From assembly GCF_007004645.1 (NCBI RefSeq), contig NZ_ML660019.1:62001-126000 (forward strand): a stretch of 64,000 nucleotides of DNA. Direction: 5' to 3'. Shown here one piece after another: positions 1 to 8,023 of this stretch (within the stretch, counting starts at the first letter, position 1; every line of letters starts with the position of its first letter). Source of the DNA: Aliiroseovarius halocynthiae. GTDB taxonomy: Bacteria; Pseudomonadota; Alphaproteobacteria; Rhodobacterales; Rhodobacteraceae. Under the pieces are notes generated by a model. The model was not told the origin of the DNA. It saw only the letters and a program-made list of their open reading frames with translations, and made no database searches. Made by a program: the position numbers and the translations under genes.

Positions 1-474
1 CAACACCGCGGGGCTGACACGTCCGTCGCGAGTGCCGGTGATGATGATCACGATCAAACTGCTGAACAGGAACAGATCGACCGCAAGCACCAGCATGACA
101 GCGGGGATTGCGGTCTCTCCCAACAGAAGCGCCAGCATCGGGACGCCCAGAAATCCGGTGTTTCCGATCACCGCGCATTGCGCTTCGACGGCGGCCTCCT
201 GTGCACCGCGTTTGCGGAGAAGGGCGACGATGGTTGCAAGGATATAGATCCCCAATCCGCCAAGTGCATAGGCCCAGATGAAAGGCCAGCTGATCACCTC
301 GGACAGCGACAGATTGGCCGAGAACCGAAACAACATGGCCGACAGGGCGAAATAGAACACGAAGCGGGTCAAATAGGCCGTGGCTTCGGGCGGGAAAAAG
401 CCGCGCGCAGCGGCGCCAAAGCCCAGCCCGATCAAGGCGAAAAATGGAAGGGTCTGCAAAAGCACGTCGATCAT
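1..474 (-). CDS. AEC family (auxin efflux carrier-like) transporter, partial
   Basis: This is the N-terminal 158 residues of an inner-membrane permease whose gene runs off the left edge. The translation from ATG 474 is a run of hydrophobic segments (about residues 4-20, 36-55, 63-85, 117-137). It carries the motif IGNTGFLGVP near residue 103, typical of the AEC/malonate-auxin carrier family. Such proteins export or import small organic acids in bacteria, but the substrate cannot be read from this fragment. The gene points out of the window and the next gene upstream (cupin, same strand) ends 44 bases before it, so the two may be co-transcribed. The family call is firm; function is open. Confidence 0.85.
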   Translation of the reverse strand, partial: MIDVLLQTLPFFALIGLGFGAAARGFFPPEATAYLTRFVFYFALSAMLFRFSANLSLSEVISWPFIWAYALGGLGIYILATIVALLRKRGAQEAAVEAQCAVIGNTGFLGVPMLALLLGETAIPAVMLVLAVDLFLFSSLIVIIITGTRDGRVSPAVL

Positions 475-518
475 GCGCCAAGCCCTAGCATGGGGGATTT
501 CAGTTGACCATGCGGCGC

Positions 519-833
519 TTAGGCAGGCCGGGGATCCTCAAGTAACTCGACCTCGATAAAGGCGCATTCGAAGTCATTTCCGCTGATGACGTCATGTTCC
601 ACACCGGCCTTGCGCTCATAAGGGATGCCGTTGCGAAGTGTCGCCTCGGCCCGCGTTCCGTCGGGAAGATCGATATGAAGCACGCCGTCAAACCTTGGGA
701 TGACAAGATAGTCGTGGGTATGCCGGTGCCAGCCGGTGTTGTCGCCCATCTTGGCAAACCGCCATTCCGTGACGCGCATCCGGTCGTTTTCCAAGAGCAC
801 CGTTCCCACGGCGGTTCCATTAGCGTCACACAT
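519..833 (-). CDS. small cupin-domain protein
   Basis: A 104-residue single-domain protein. The segment GWHRHTHDYLVIP (about residues 34-46) matches the metal-binding histidine cluster of cupin motif 1, and the later stretch around KAGVEHDVIS supplies the second histidine motif. The length suits a minimal one-barrel cupin. Such proteins may be metal-dependent enzymes or ligand-binding barrels, and nothing here decides between these. No signal peptide is visible, so it is probably cytosolic. It lies between the AEC transporter and mbfA, all on the minus strand. Function is unassigned. Confidence 0.8.
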   Translation of the reverse strand: MCDANGTAVGTVLLENDRMRVTEWRFAKMGDNTGWHRHTHDYLVIPRFDGVLHIDLPDGTRAEATLRNGIPYERKAGVEHDVISGNDFECAFIEVELLEDPRPA

Positions 834-912
834 GATCGCCTCCTCGCTGGGGCATCCTGCGATTGGTATGGGGTTTCAGCTATCGCCAGTCGCGATGAAA
901 CATCGGACCAGC

Positions 913-1890
913 CTAGCCGCCGCCAATAATAGCACCTGCCGCAAAAACCAGTGCCCCGCCCACGACGACTTGCAATGTCGCCCGCATGAACGGGGTCTGC
1001 ATAAAGCGGTTCTGGATCCAGACGATGGCCCACAGTTCGACGAAAACGACGATGATTGCGATGGTCGTGGCGGTCCAGAAATCGGTGATCAGATAGGGCA
1101 TGGCATGCCCCAATCCGCCCAGTGTCGTCATGATGCCCGAGGCAAAGCCACGCTTCACGGGGCTGCCGCGCCCCGACAGTTCGCCGTCATCGGATGCGGC
1201 TTCGGTGAACCCCATCGAAATCCCCGCACCAACACTGGCGGCCAGACCCACCAGAAATGTCGTGTGCGTGTCTTGCGTGGCAAAGGCCGTCGCGAAAATC
1301 GGCGCGAGGGTTGAGACCGAGCCGTCCATGAGCCCCGCCAGCCCCGGCTGTACCCATGTCAGGATAAACTGCCGGTGGGCGGCCTCGTCTTCGGTTTCGC
1401 GCGCGTTGTCGTCCAGATGCTGCGCTTCCAAGTCGCCTGCGACATGGGCGTGGTCGGCCTCGGCTGCTGCCAAGTCACCCAACAGCTTTCGGGTGTTGGC
1501 GTCCGCAGTGCGGTCGGCTGCTTTACGATAGAATTGCTCGGCCTGGCGTTCCATCTCGCGCGCTTCGGCACGGATGGTTTCCAGCCCCAGATTTTCGACC
1601 AGCCAAATGGGGCGGCGGGCATAGAACCCGGCCACATGTTCGCGCCGGATCAACGGGATCACATCGCCAAACCGCGCTTTGTGAGCTTCGATCAGTATCC
1701 GGCGGTGCTCGTCTTCTTCTTCGGCCATGCCATCAAACACTTTCGCAGATGATGGAAATTCCTCGCGCAGATGTTCCGCATACTGCCGATAAATCCGCGC
1801 ATCGTCTTCCTCGTTCGAGATGGCCAGTGCGAGGATTTCCTGTTCAGACAGATCCGAGAAGCGGCGGCGATGGAGGGTAGCGGACAGCAT
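913..1890 (-). CDS. mbfA: MbfA-type membrane-bound ferritin / iron exporter (rubrerythrin-VIT1 fusion)
   Basis: A 325-residue fusion of an N-terminal ferritin-like di-iron domain (about residues 8-145) and a C-terminal VIT1/CCC1-like membrane domain (about 150-325) with several hydrophobic segments. The di-iron ligands are visible as EEDDARIYR near residue 27 and EEEDEHRR near 57, with further Glu/His clusters at EAREMERQ and AEADHAHV. Family members (MbfA of Agrobacterium and Bradyrhizobium) export ferrous iron and protect against iron and peroxide stress. The start is followed by FSDLSEQEILALAI, the usual N-terminus of this family. A perfect 15-base palindrome of Irr/ICE type lies 14 bases upstream of the start, which suggests repression under low iron. 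Confidence 0.92.
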   Translation of the reverse strand: MLSATLHRRRFSDLSEQEILALAISNEEDDARIYRQYAEHLREEFPSSAKVFDGMAEEEDEHRRILIEAHKARFGDVIPLIRREHVAGFYARRPIWLVENLGLETIRAEAREMERQAEQFYRKAADRTADANTRKLLGDLAAAEADHAHVAGDLEAQHLDDNARETEDEAAHRQFILTWVQPGLAGLMDGSVSTLAPIFATAFATQDTHTTFLVGLAASVGAGISMGFTEAASDDGELSGRGSPVKRGFASGIMTTLGGLGHAMPYLITDFWTATTIAIIVVFVELWAIVWIQNRFMQTPFMRATLQVVVGGALVFAAGAIIGGG

Positions 1891-1904
1891 GGAAAGCCTC
1901 TGAG

Positions 1905-1919
1905 TTAGAATGATTCTAA
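1905..1919 (-). promoter_or_regulatory. candidate Irr box (ICE palindrome) upstream of mbfA
   Basis: The sequence TTAGAATGATTCTAA is a perfect palindrome with 7-base arms around a central G. It matches the iron control element recognised by Irr in alphaproteobacteria, where mbfA is a known Irr target. It lies 14 bases before the mbfA start codon, so bound protein would block either the promoter or the start of transcription. It also lies about 95 bases upstream of the plus-strand gene that starts at 2013. Irr binding is inferred from the motif. Confidence 0.75.
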
Positions 1920-2012
1920 TTTAGGGGTTTGAAGCGGGAAGGCAAGATCGTTTTGTCATGCGAAACAACCTTTGATAGAGGGGGTGAGCGTGATTCACCA
2001 AGGAGAGATGAA

Positions 2013-2798
2013 GTGAAGAACGACTATCAGAGTTTGCTGAAGCAAAATCTTCTGAATCTGCCGCTTGGCATATTCATCGGGGTCGAGCTGGTATTGGCTA
2101 TGATCCTATTCACCGAGACCTATTTTTCACATGAAGGACATCCGATTTCAGTGCTGAGTTTGGCAATGCCAATAACATTGTTGACCGCGGTCGTGGCAGT
2201 GGCTGGAATTCTCGCCAATATTGAGGCGCAGCAAGGACGGGATGAGGAAGCGCGGCGGCGGAAGCTGATGGCGGCGAAGGCGGTGTTCGCACTACATTTA
2301 GCAGAGTTTTCGGAGATGTGTCAGCGAATGGCAGAGGAGGCGATGAGGGTTGGTCGAATCCACGGAGAACGTGGAGGGGTTGGGAAAAAGATGACAGATG
2401 TTCACTCGCCAAGTTTGCAAGAGATCGTAAGAGCGAACTTTATGGAGATCATTGAGTTCCACGATGCTGCCAATATAGCTGCCCGCGTATCATATTTGCT
2501 TGGCCACTATCAGGTACTTGCATCTCGGTGGGAGACCATTCGCGCGACAGCTGAAGGCAGATCGCGAACCTACAGCTCGCATTGGAGTGCCGCAGTTAGT
2601 TGGATGTATCTTAGACTGATAGCAGTTTCATTGATGCACTATGCACGCAATGATGAAGAACCGGTGGGGGTCAGCGAAGAAAGTTTGCAGGCCTCCTTGG
2701 AATGGTTGGGGTTAACGGAGGATGAGATGAACGTGTGTAAAACTTATGTCAGAATATATGCTCGAAAGTACACAAAGGAGCTTGGCGCGAATAGATAA
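2013..2798 (+). CDS. orphan membrane protein with two N-terminal TM segments
   Basis: I do not recognise this 261-residue protein. Two hydrophobic segments lie at about residues 17-38 and 47-69, and the remaining roughly 190 residues look soluble and helical. It starts with GTG at 2013, seven bases after a clear AAGGAG at 2000-2005. A longer reading from ATG 1929 adds 28 residues of charged sequence and has no such ribosome site. The gene is visibly richer in A and T than its neighbours and uses codons rare elsewhere in the window (AGA, ATA, TTG). It stands alone between the mbfA operator and its own terminator, and is probably an acquired gene. Confidence 0.75.
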   Translation: MKNDYQSLLKQNLLNLPLGIFIGVELVLAMILFTETYFSHEGHPISVLSLAMPITLLTAVVAVAGILANIEAQQGRDEEARRRKLMAAKAVFALHLAEFSEMCQRMAEEAMRVGRIHGERGGVGKKMTDVHSPSLQEIVRANFMEIIEFHDAANIAARVSYLLGHYQVLASRWETIRATAEGRSRTYSSHWSAAVSWMYLRLIAVSLMHYARNDEEPVGVSEESLQASLEWLGLTEDEMNVCKTYVRIYARKYTKELGANR

Positions 2799-2820
2799 GG
2801 GGGCCGAAGCCCCCTTGTTT
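2797..2820 (+). terminator. hairpin terminator after the orphan membrane protein gene
   Basis: The stem GGGGGC-CGAA-GCCCCC begins directly at the stop codon of the 2013-2798 gene. It is lengthened by an AA/TT pairing and followed by TTGTTT. It also lies beyond the 3' end of frmA on the other strand, so it may serve both convergent genes. Confidence 0.75.
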
Positions 2821-2845
2821 GATGAGCACCTTTGATGCAGTTTAA

Positions 2846-3958
2846 TCAATAAACGACAACACTCCGAATGCTCTCGCCTTTGTGCATCAAATCAAAGCCT
2901 TTGTTGATGTCGTCCAGACCCATCGTGTGGGTGATCATGGGGTCGATCTCGATTTTGCCGTCCATGTACCAGTCGACGATCTGAGGGACGTCGGTGCGTC
3001 CACGTGCGCCGCCGAAAGCCGTACCACGCCAGACGCGGCCGGTGACCAGTTGGAAGGGGCGGGTCGAGATCTCGGCACCCGCGGGCGCCACGCCGATGAT
3101 GATGCTTTCGCCCCAGCCCTTATGGGCCGATTCCAAAGCGGTGCGCATCACGTCCACGTTGCCGGTTGCATCGAATGTGTAATCCGCGCCGCCGCCCGTC
3201 AGTTCAACCAGATGGCCGACCAGATCGCCCTTGACCTCGGTCGGGTTTACGAAGTCGGTCATGCCAAAGCGTTTGGCCATCTCGACCTTCGACGGGTTCA
3301 GGTCCACGCCCACGATCTGATCCGCACCTGCCATGCGCAGGCCTTGGATGACGTTCAGGCCAATGCCGCCCAGACCAAACACGATCGAGCGGTTGCCGAT
3401 CTCGGCCTTGGCGGTGTTGATCACAGCGCCGATGCCGGTGGTTACGCCGCAGCCGATATAACAGATCTTTTCAAACGGAGCGTCCTTGCGCACTTTCGCC
3501 AGCGCGATTTCAGGCAGAACCGTGTGATTGGCGAAGGTTGAGCAGCCCATATAGTGTAGGATCGGCGTGCCATCCAGCATCGAGAAACGGCTGGTCCCGT
3601 CGGGCATCAAACCTTGGCCTTGGGTCGAGCGAATTGACTGGCACAGGTTTGTCTTCGGGTTCAGACAGTAGTCACACTCGCGACATTCGGGGGTGTAAAG
3701 AGGGATCACGTGATCGCCTACTTCCAACGAGGTGACACCGGGGCCAACCTCGACCACGACGCCTGCACCTTCGTGGCCCAGAATGGCGGGAAACATGCCT
3801 TCGGGATCCGCGCCGGACAGGGTGAATTCGTCGGTGTGGCAAATGCCGGTGGCCTTGATTTCTACCAGAACCTCGCCCGCTTTCGGGCCTTCAAGGTTCA
3901 CTTCCATAATCTCGAGCGGTTTGCCGGCTTCAAGGGCTACGGCGGCACGGGTGCGCAT
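2846..3958 (-). CDS. frmA: S-(hydroxymethyl)glutathione dehydrogenase (class III alcohol dehydrogenase)
   Basis: A 370-residue zinc-dependent medium-chain dehydrogenase. It oxidises the spontaneous adduct of formaldehyde and glutathione to S-formylglutathione and, as the class III enzyme, also reduces S-nitrosoglutathione. Catalytic zinc ligands are Cys40 ([10 protein letters not shown]) and His62-Glu63 (GHEGAG), with the third cysteine near 169 (IGCGVTTG). The structural zinc site is the quartet Cys92, 95, 98 and 106. The Rossmann motif GLGGIG follows. A good AGGAGG lies upstream of the ATG. It stands as a single gene on the minus strand; no S-formylglutathione hydrolase gene is adjacent. 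Confidence 0.95.
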   Translation of the reverse strand: MRTRAAVALEAGKPLEIMEVNLEGPKAGEVLVEIKATGICHTDEFTLSGADPEGMFPAILGHEGAGVVVEVGPGVTSLEVGDHVIPLYTPECRECDYCLNPKTNLCQSIRSTQGQGLMPDGTSRFSMLDGTPILHYMGCSTFANHTVLPEIALAKVRKDAPFEKICYIGCGVTTGIGAVINTAKAEIGNRSIVFGLGGIGLNVIQGLRMAGADQIVGVDLNPSKVEMAKRFGMTDFVNPTEVKGDLVGHLVELTGGGADYTFDATGNVDVMRTALESAHKGWGESIIIGVAPAGAEISTRPFQLVTGRVWRGTAFGGARGRTDVPQIVDWYMDGKIEIDPMITHTMGLDDINKGFDLMHKGESIRSVVVY

Positions 3959-4069
3959 GGCGATCCTCCTGTTCGTGTGTTGTCCTAAGGGTGGGGGAAA
4001 CCCGCGTGTTTTTCAACAACGCAGCGACCTTGGCTTGTCTCAGGGCGACATTGGCGAGAAAATAAGCTT

Positions 4070-4333
4070 ATGAAACAGCTTTTTATGATTGCGACACTGA
4101 CAGGGTTGGCCGGATGTATGGCCGATGGGGCGGATGCCGCTGATGATCTGTGCGGAGCCAGCCAGCTTGCGTATCTGGTGGGGCAGACCGCCGAGATTCT
4201 GACCGGCCTTGACCTGCCAGAGAACCGCCGCGTTATGCAGCCAGACATGGCCTATACGATGGATTATCAGCCTAACCGACTTAATATCAGCATTGATGAG
4301 AACAAGGTGATCGACCGCGTCTGGTGCGGTTGA
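4070..4333 (+). CDS. peptidase inhibitor I78 family lipoprotein
   Basis: An 87-residue exported protein. The N-terminus is a lipoprotein signal (LTGLAGC, lipid-modified Cys16). The rest matches the I78 serine-protease inhibitor family in layout: an early CGASQL, a central D-Y-Q-P-N-R-L-N segment and a C-terminal VWCG. Cys28 and Cys86 could form a disulfide. Family members block elastase- or subtilisin-like proteases; in a marine bacterium it might protect the envelope, which is inference. It is a single gene between the divergent frmA and the convergent cytochrome c' gene. Confidence 0.85.
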   Translation: MKQLFMIATLTGLAGCMADGADAADDLCGASQLAYLVGQTAEILTGLDLPENRRVMQPDMAYTMDYQPNRLNISIDENKVIDRVWCG

Positions 4334-4340
4334 TCCAAGA

Positions 4341-4370
4341 AAAAAGGCGCGCCCTGCCGGGTACGCCCTT
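4341..4370 (-). terminator. terminator of the cytochrome c' gene
   Basis: Read on the minus strand, an imperfect GC-rich hairpin (AAGGGCG ... CGCGCCTT) ends in a run of six T, 15 bases after the stop codon of the cytochrome c' gene. A weaker outer pairing of TGATC (4331) with GATCA (4371) lets the structure extend to the 3' end of the convergent I78 gene, so it may work in both directions. Confidence 0.7.
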
Positions 4371-4384
4371 GATCAGTGCACGTG

Positions 4385-4831
4385 TTACTTCTTGCGGTAA
4401 TCGTCATGGCAGGCTTTGCAGGTGCCACCAATCTGGCCCAGGGCCGCACCAATTGCGCCTTGGTCGGCAATCTCGGGAACGCCTTTTGCGGCCATGACCA
4501 TGTCATCTGATTTCTTGACGAAATCGTCCCAGTTTTCCCAAATCGCGGGCAGGGCTTCGGTTTCTGGGTCAGTTTCGTTTGCTTCGAACAGGGCAGGGAC
4601 CATCATGCCTTGCTCAGAGATAGTAGCGACAGCCGCGTTGGCCTTTGCCGCATCAAAGGCCATTTCACCTTTGGCCATCCCTGCAAGCGTTTTCATGGAT
4701 CCCCCAATGGCCTTCATGGCTTCCATCCGTTTGATGACGGCGGGATTTGTGGCGTCTGCATGTGCAATAGCCCCCGCGACCGAGGTCGACAGGGCAATAG
4801 CGGCGATAGCAAAGGGTTTGATAACTTTCAT
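4385..4831 (-). CDS. cycP: cytochrome c' (class II c-type cytochrome)
   Basis: A 148-residue periplasmic haem protein. A signal peptide of about 25 residues ends at AHA before DATN. The mature part is helical and carries its single haem site CKACH near the C-terminus (residues 138-142), the placement that defines the class II four-helix cytochromes c'. These bind NO and CO and are linked to nitric-oxide tolerance. The gene has its own ribosome site (AGAGAGGAT) and terminator and appears monocistronic. The neighbouring frmA product also acts on S-nitrosoglutathione, but the two genes are separated by an oppositely oriented gene. Confidence 0.9.
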   Translation of the reverse strand: MKVIKPFAIAAIALSTSVAGAIAHADATNPAVIKRMEAMKAIGGSMKTLAGMAKGEMAFDAAKANAAVATISEQGMMVPALFEANETDPETEALPAIWENWDDFVKKSDDMVMAAKGVPEIADQGAIGAALGQIGGTCKACHDDYRKK

Positions 4832-4979
4832 CTGGCATCCTCTCTGGGGCTGGAATCGCTGATCCCAACTTAGCTCAATCTAACGGAAAGAGAACTGACA
4901 GGATCGTGATTGGCGGGAAATCCGCCGACCAATGCGTTTTCAGGTCATGCCGCGCAGTGTGATCTGGGCGCGCCTTAGG

Positions 4980-5558
4980 TCACAGATTGTGAATGCCGCC
5001 CACCACCAGATCGGTCACCAAGTCGGCATAGTCTTCGCGGTTCAGCCCTTTGCCGGGACGGTTCCACATATAGTACCAGTTCAGGATGCCGAAGACCGAC
5101 ATTGTGACAGCCCGTAAGTTTGCACCATTTTCAAAGCGCTCTGGGGCTTCAGCTTTCAAGGCGGCGCCCATCATATCGATCAGGCGGCGCTGAAGATCAA
5201 CAAGCGGCGCTTGTTGGGCGGGTTCCAGCACAGTCAGGCTGTCCAGCTGCAATTTATGCTCGGCATCCGCACCCTTATAGGCCACCAGAATGGCGCGCAC
5301 CAAACCACGCAATCCGTCGGTTTCGGGCGCTGCTTCGACCTCGGCCACCAGCTTGGACAGGTGGTGATCCAGAATGTCGTAAAGCAGGGCCTCTTTGCTG
5401 TCATAATAGTGATAGATCAGCGCCTTCGAGACCCCACAATGCTTGGCCGCCGCCGTCATCGAGGCGCGGTCAAACCCGTGTTCAGCAAAATAGGCTGCTG
5501 CCCCTTTTCGGATGGCAGCGCGTTTTTCTTCATGATCACGGGCGATCCCACGTGGCAT
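4980..5558 (-). CDS. TetR family regulator of the phenylacetate genes (PaaR-like)
   Basis: A 192-residue TetR/AcrR repressor. The N-terminal helix-turn-helix lies at about residues 27-55 (ASMTAAAKHCGVSKALIYHYY), and the remainder is the helical ligand-binding domain. It is the last gene of paaI-paaK-tetR, starting three bases after the paaK stop, so it is almost certainly co-transcribed and likely controls this unit in response to phenylacetyl-CoA. That ligand is inferred from known PaaR proteins. A candidate operator precedes paaI at about 7382-7399. Confidence 0.85.
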   Translation of the reverse strand: MPRGIARDHEEKRAAIRKGAAAYFAEHGFDRASMTAAAKHCGVSKALIYHYYDSKEALLYDILDHHLSKLVAEVEAAPETDGLRGLVRAILVAYKGADAEHKLQLDSLTVLEPAQQAPLVDLQRRLIDMMGAALKAEAPERFENGANLRAVTMSVFGILNWYYMWNRPGKGLNREDYADLVTDLVVGGIHNL

Positions 5559-5561
5559 GGG

Positions 5562-6869
5562 TTACTCCTTCGGACGGTTATCGACGACCCTTACAGCCTT
5601 ACCCTCGCTTCGTGCAACCTTGCCGCCATCGGCAACGTGCACTTTGGCGCTGACGCCCACATTGGACTTGATTTTTCCAGACAGGGCGCGGGCGGCGGCT
5701 TCGGCACCTTCCTGCGACTGGCCTTCGGCCATTTCCACATGCACATGCATTTCGTCCATACGACCCGGACGCACCAGCTCGATCTGGAAGTGAGGGCTCA
5801 GCGCGGGCACATCCATCAGCTGTTCTTCGATCTGGGTCGGGAAGACGTTCACGCCGCGCAGGATGATCATGTCGTCCGAACGGCCGGTGATCTTCTCCAT
5901 CCGGCGCATGGACCGCGCGGTGCCCGGAAGCAGACGCGTAAGGTCGCGGGTGCGATAGCGGATGATCGGGAAGCCTTCTTTGGTCAAGGACGTGAAGACC
6001 AGTTCACCCAGTTCTCCGTCCTCACAGACCTCGCCGGTCTCGGGATTGATGATCTCGGGATAGAAGTGGTCTTCCCAAATGTGCAGGCCGTCCTTGGTTT
6101 CCACACATTCATTTGCCACGCCCGGTCCAATCACTTCCGACAGGCCGTAGATGTCGACCGCGTGCATGTCGAACGCCTCTTCTATTTCGCGGCGCATGTT
6201 GTTGGTCCACGGCTCGGCCCCAAAGATCCCGACTTTCAGCGGGCTTTTGCGCGGATCCATACCCTGCTTGGCGTATTCGTCCAGAATGGACAGAGCATAA
6301 GATGGGGTCACAGTGATGCCATCGGCACGGAAATCCTCGATCAAACGCACCTGGCGCTGGGTCATACCACCCGAGACCGGAACCACGGTCAGGCCAGCAG
6401 CTTCCGCACCACCATGCACGCCCAGACCGCCCGTAAACAGGCCATAGCCATAGGCGTTGTGCAGCACGTCACCCGGACGCAAACCCGAGGCACGCATGCA
6501 GCGGGCCACAACACTCGACCACATTGTCAGGTCATTCTTGGTATAGCCCACAACGGTCGGCTGACCGGTCGTGCCCGAGCTGGCATGGATGCGCGAGATT
6601 TGCTCGCGCGGGACGGCAAACAGACCGAACGGATAGTTGTCACGCAGATCTTGTTTGACGGTGAAAGGGAACTTGGCCAGATCCGCCAACGTCTTCAGAT
6701 CGTCGGGGTGTACACCTGCATCGTCAAAGCTTTTGCGATAGAATGGTACGTTGTCATAGGCGTGTTTCAACGACCACTTCATACGCTCCAGCTGCGTGGC
6801 GGCGATTTCATCGCGCGATGCGATTTCGATCGGTTCAAGGTCTTCCTTGCGGGGTGTCAGATCTTTCAT
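5562..6869 (-). CDS. paaK: phenylacetate-CoA ligase
   Basis: A 435-residue cytosolic adenylate-forming enzyme that activates phenylacetate with ATP and CoA to phenylacetyl-CoA, the first step of aerobic phenylacetate breakdown. The phosphate-binding motif SSGTTGQPT is at about residues 97-105. YGLSEVIGPG and the C-terminal GRSDDMIILRG and ARSEGKAVR motifs follow the PaaK pattern, and the length is normal for the family. It lies between paaI (36 bases upstream) and a TetR gene (3 bases downstream). The epoxidase genes paaABCDE are not in this window, so the rest of the pathway must be elsewhere. Confidence 0.95.
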   Translation of the reverse strand: MKDLTPRKEDLEPIEIASRDEIAATQLERMKWSLKHAYDNVPFYRKSFDDAGVHPDDLKTLADLAKFPFTVKQDLRDNYPFGLFAVPREQISRIHASSGTTGQPTVVGYTKNDLTMWSSVVARCMRASGLRPGDVLHNAYGYGLFTGGLGVHGGAEAAGLTVVPVSGGMTQRQVRLIEDFRADGITVTPSYALSILDEYAKQGMDPRKSPLKVGIFGAEPWTNNMRREIEEAFDMHAVDIYGLSEVIGPGVANECVETKDGLHIWEDHFYPEIINPETGEVCEDGELGELVFTSLTKEGFPIIRYRTRDLTRLLPGTARSMRRMEKITGRSDDMIILRGVNVFPTQIEEQLMDVPALSPHFQIELVRPGRMDEMHVHVEMAEGQSQEGAEAAARALSGKIKSNVGVSAKVHVADGGKVARSEGKAVRVVDNRPKE

Positions 6870-6905
6870 GTCTCTCCTCCGACAGGGGCGTGTGCCCCAG
6901 TACTT

Positions 6906-7340
6906 TTATCCGTCTTGTTCGTCAAAATGTGTGCCGCTGACCTGCCGCGAATGTCCGCGAAACAGAACCACAGTGCGTCCGTCTTCGCCGGTTACGGTCA
7001 CATCATAGATGCCCGAGCGGCCGGCGCGGCTGACCTCGGTTGCGGTGGCTGTCAAGCGTTCGCCCAGATTTCCGGGGCTGATATAGGTGACCGAACAGTG
7101 CTGCCCGACCACGCGATCGTTGTAACTGTTGCAGGCGAAGGCAAAGGCGCTGTCTGCCAGTGTATAGGAAAAGCCCCCATGGCAGGACCCGTGCCCGTTC
7201 ACCATGTCGCGGCGGATTTCCATCGACAGAACCGCGCAGCCGGGCGCAACGCTTTCGATCCGCATGCCCAGTTCCTGACTGGCCGGATCATCTGCCCACA
7301 TCGCGTCGGCGCTTTTTTCTGCGATTTCCTGCGGTGTCAT
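6906..7340 (-). CDS. paaI: hydroxyphenylacetyl-CoA thioesterase PaaI
   Basis: A 144-residue hotdog-fold thioesterase. The signature NGHGSCHGG at about residues 48-56, followed by LADSAFAFACNS, matches PaaI, where the conserved Asp and Gly-rich loop form the active site. PaaI hydrolyses dead-end ring-hydroxylated phenylacetyl-CoA products and so rescues CoA for the pathway. It is the first gene of the operon with paaK and the TetR gene and has a strong GGAGG before its ATG. Confidence 0.92.
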   Translation of the reverse strand: MTPQEIAEKSADAMWADDPASQELGMRIESVAPGCAVLSMEIRRDMVNGHGSCHGGFSYTLADSAFAFACNSYNDRVVGQHCSVTYISPGNLGERLTATATEVSRAGRSGIYDVTVTGEDGRTVVLFRGHSRQVSGTHFDEQDG

Positions 7341-7651
7341 TTGGCCTCCCCCAAAGATCCCTTCATGGCAGGATGCACAAAACCGACCGCTTGGTCAATA
7401 ATGTGTTTTGGGTTTCCATAGGACGCAATGCCGCAACACGTATCGACGCGTTGCATTTAGGCGCAGAAATATGTGGGGGATTGGTAGCTCCGACGCCGCA
7501 TACTGGGTGGGGGCTGTTCATGCGACGCCGGAAGAGCTCTCGCTCGCTACGTGTTAACTATTTTCCCGGAAGAGGGCGCTAAAACGGTCGCTCAAAGGAA
7601 ACAAGCCGGTCATTTCTGGGCGAAATCAGGGCAGGTATTGATTTGTTTACC
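7341..7651. other. intergenic promoter region between paaI and the DUF2794 gene
   Basis: This stretch separates the divergent paaI and DUF2794 genes and must hold both promoters. The visible elements are the candidate operator at 7382-7399 and an AT-richer stretch near 7545-7565. No open frame with a ribosome site and no convincing RNA structure was found. Confidence 0.5.
7382..7399 (-). promoter_or_regulatory. candidate TetR/PaaR operator before paaI
   Basis: The sequence ACCGACCGCTTGGTCAAT contains the inverted pair GACC-GCTT-GGTC with partly symmetric flanks, about 42 bases upstream of the paaI start. Position and form suit the operator of the TetR protein encoded at the end of the same operon. 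The assignment is inference; the arms are only four bases long. Confidence 0.45.
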
Positions 7652-8020
7652 ATGACAGTCCACTCTGATTTTATGAACTGGCAGACAACGACGCCCTTTC
7701 AAGGGGCAGGTAAACCGGCCGAGCAGGTCGCCTTCAACCGCCTTGAACTTGGCGCCATCATGGGGCTTTACGGCCAAATGGTCGCGGCAGGAGAGTGGCG
7801 TGATTACGGGATGAGCTTCCTAAGCGACGTCGCCATCTTCTCGATCTTTCGGCGCACGGCGGAACACCCAATCTATCGCATCGAAAAACGCCCCAAACTG
7901 CGCGGCAAGCAGGGGCAATATTCCGTGATCGGTATGGATGGGCGCATTCTGAAGCGCGGAAATGACCTGCGCACCGTGTTGCGCGTGCTTGAGCGAAAAC
8001 TGATCCGCGCGGTCGAGTAG
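7652..8020 (+). CDS. DUF2794 domain-containing protein
   Basis: A 122-residue protein of the alphaproteobacterial DUF2794 family. It is recognised by the block around FNRLELGAIMGLYGQMVAAGEWRDY and the later YRIEKRP-KLRGKQGQYSV. The protein is cytosolic, with no signal peptide or membrane segment, and its molecular role is unknown. The start is placed at ATG 7652. A TTG at 7643, seven bases after AGGGCAGG, would add three residues and cannot be excluded. The convergent NlpC gene ends four bases after this stop. Confidence 0.8.
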   Translation: MTVHSDFMNWQTTTPFQGAGKPAEQVAFNRLELGAIMGLYGQMVAAGEWRDYGMSFLSDVAIFSIFRRTAEHPIYRIEKRPKLRGKQGQYSVIGMDGRILKRGNDLRTVLRVLERKLIRAVE

Positions 8021-8023
8021 ATC

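Noticed and set aside
5211-7421. 736-codon open frame opposite paaK/paaI/tetR
   Set aside because: It covers three well-recognised genes on the other strand, lacks any protein family features and is a frame effect of high-GC codons.
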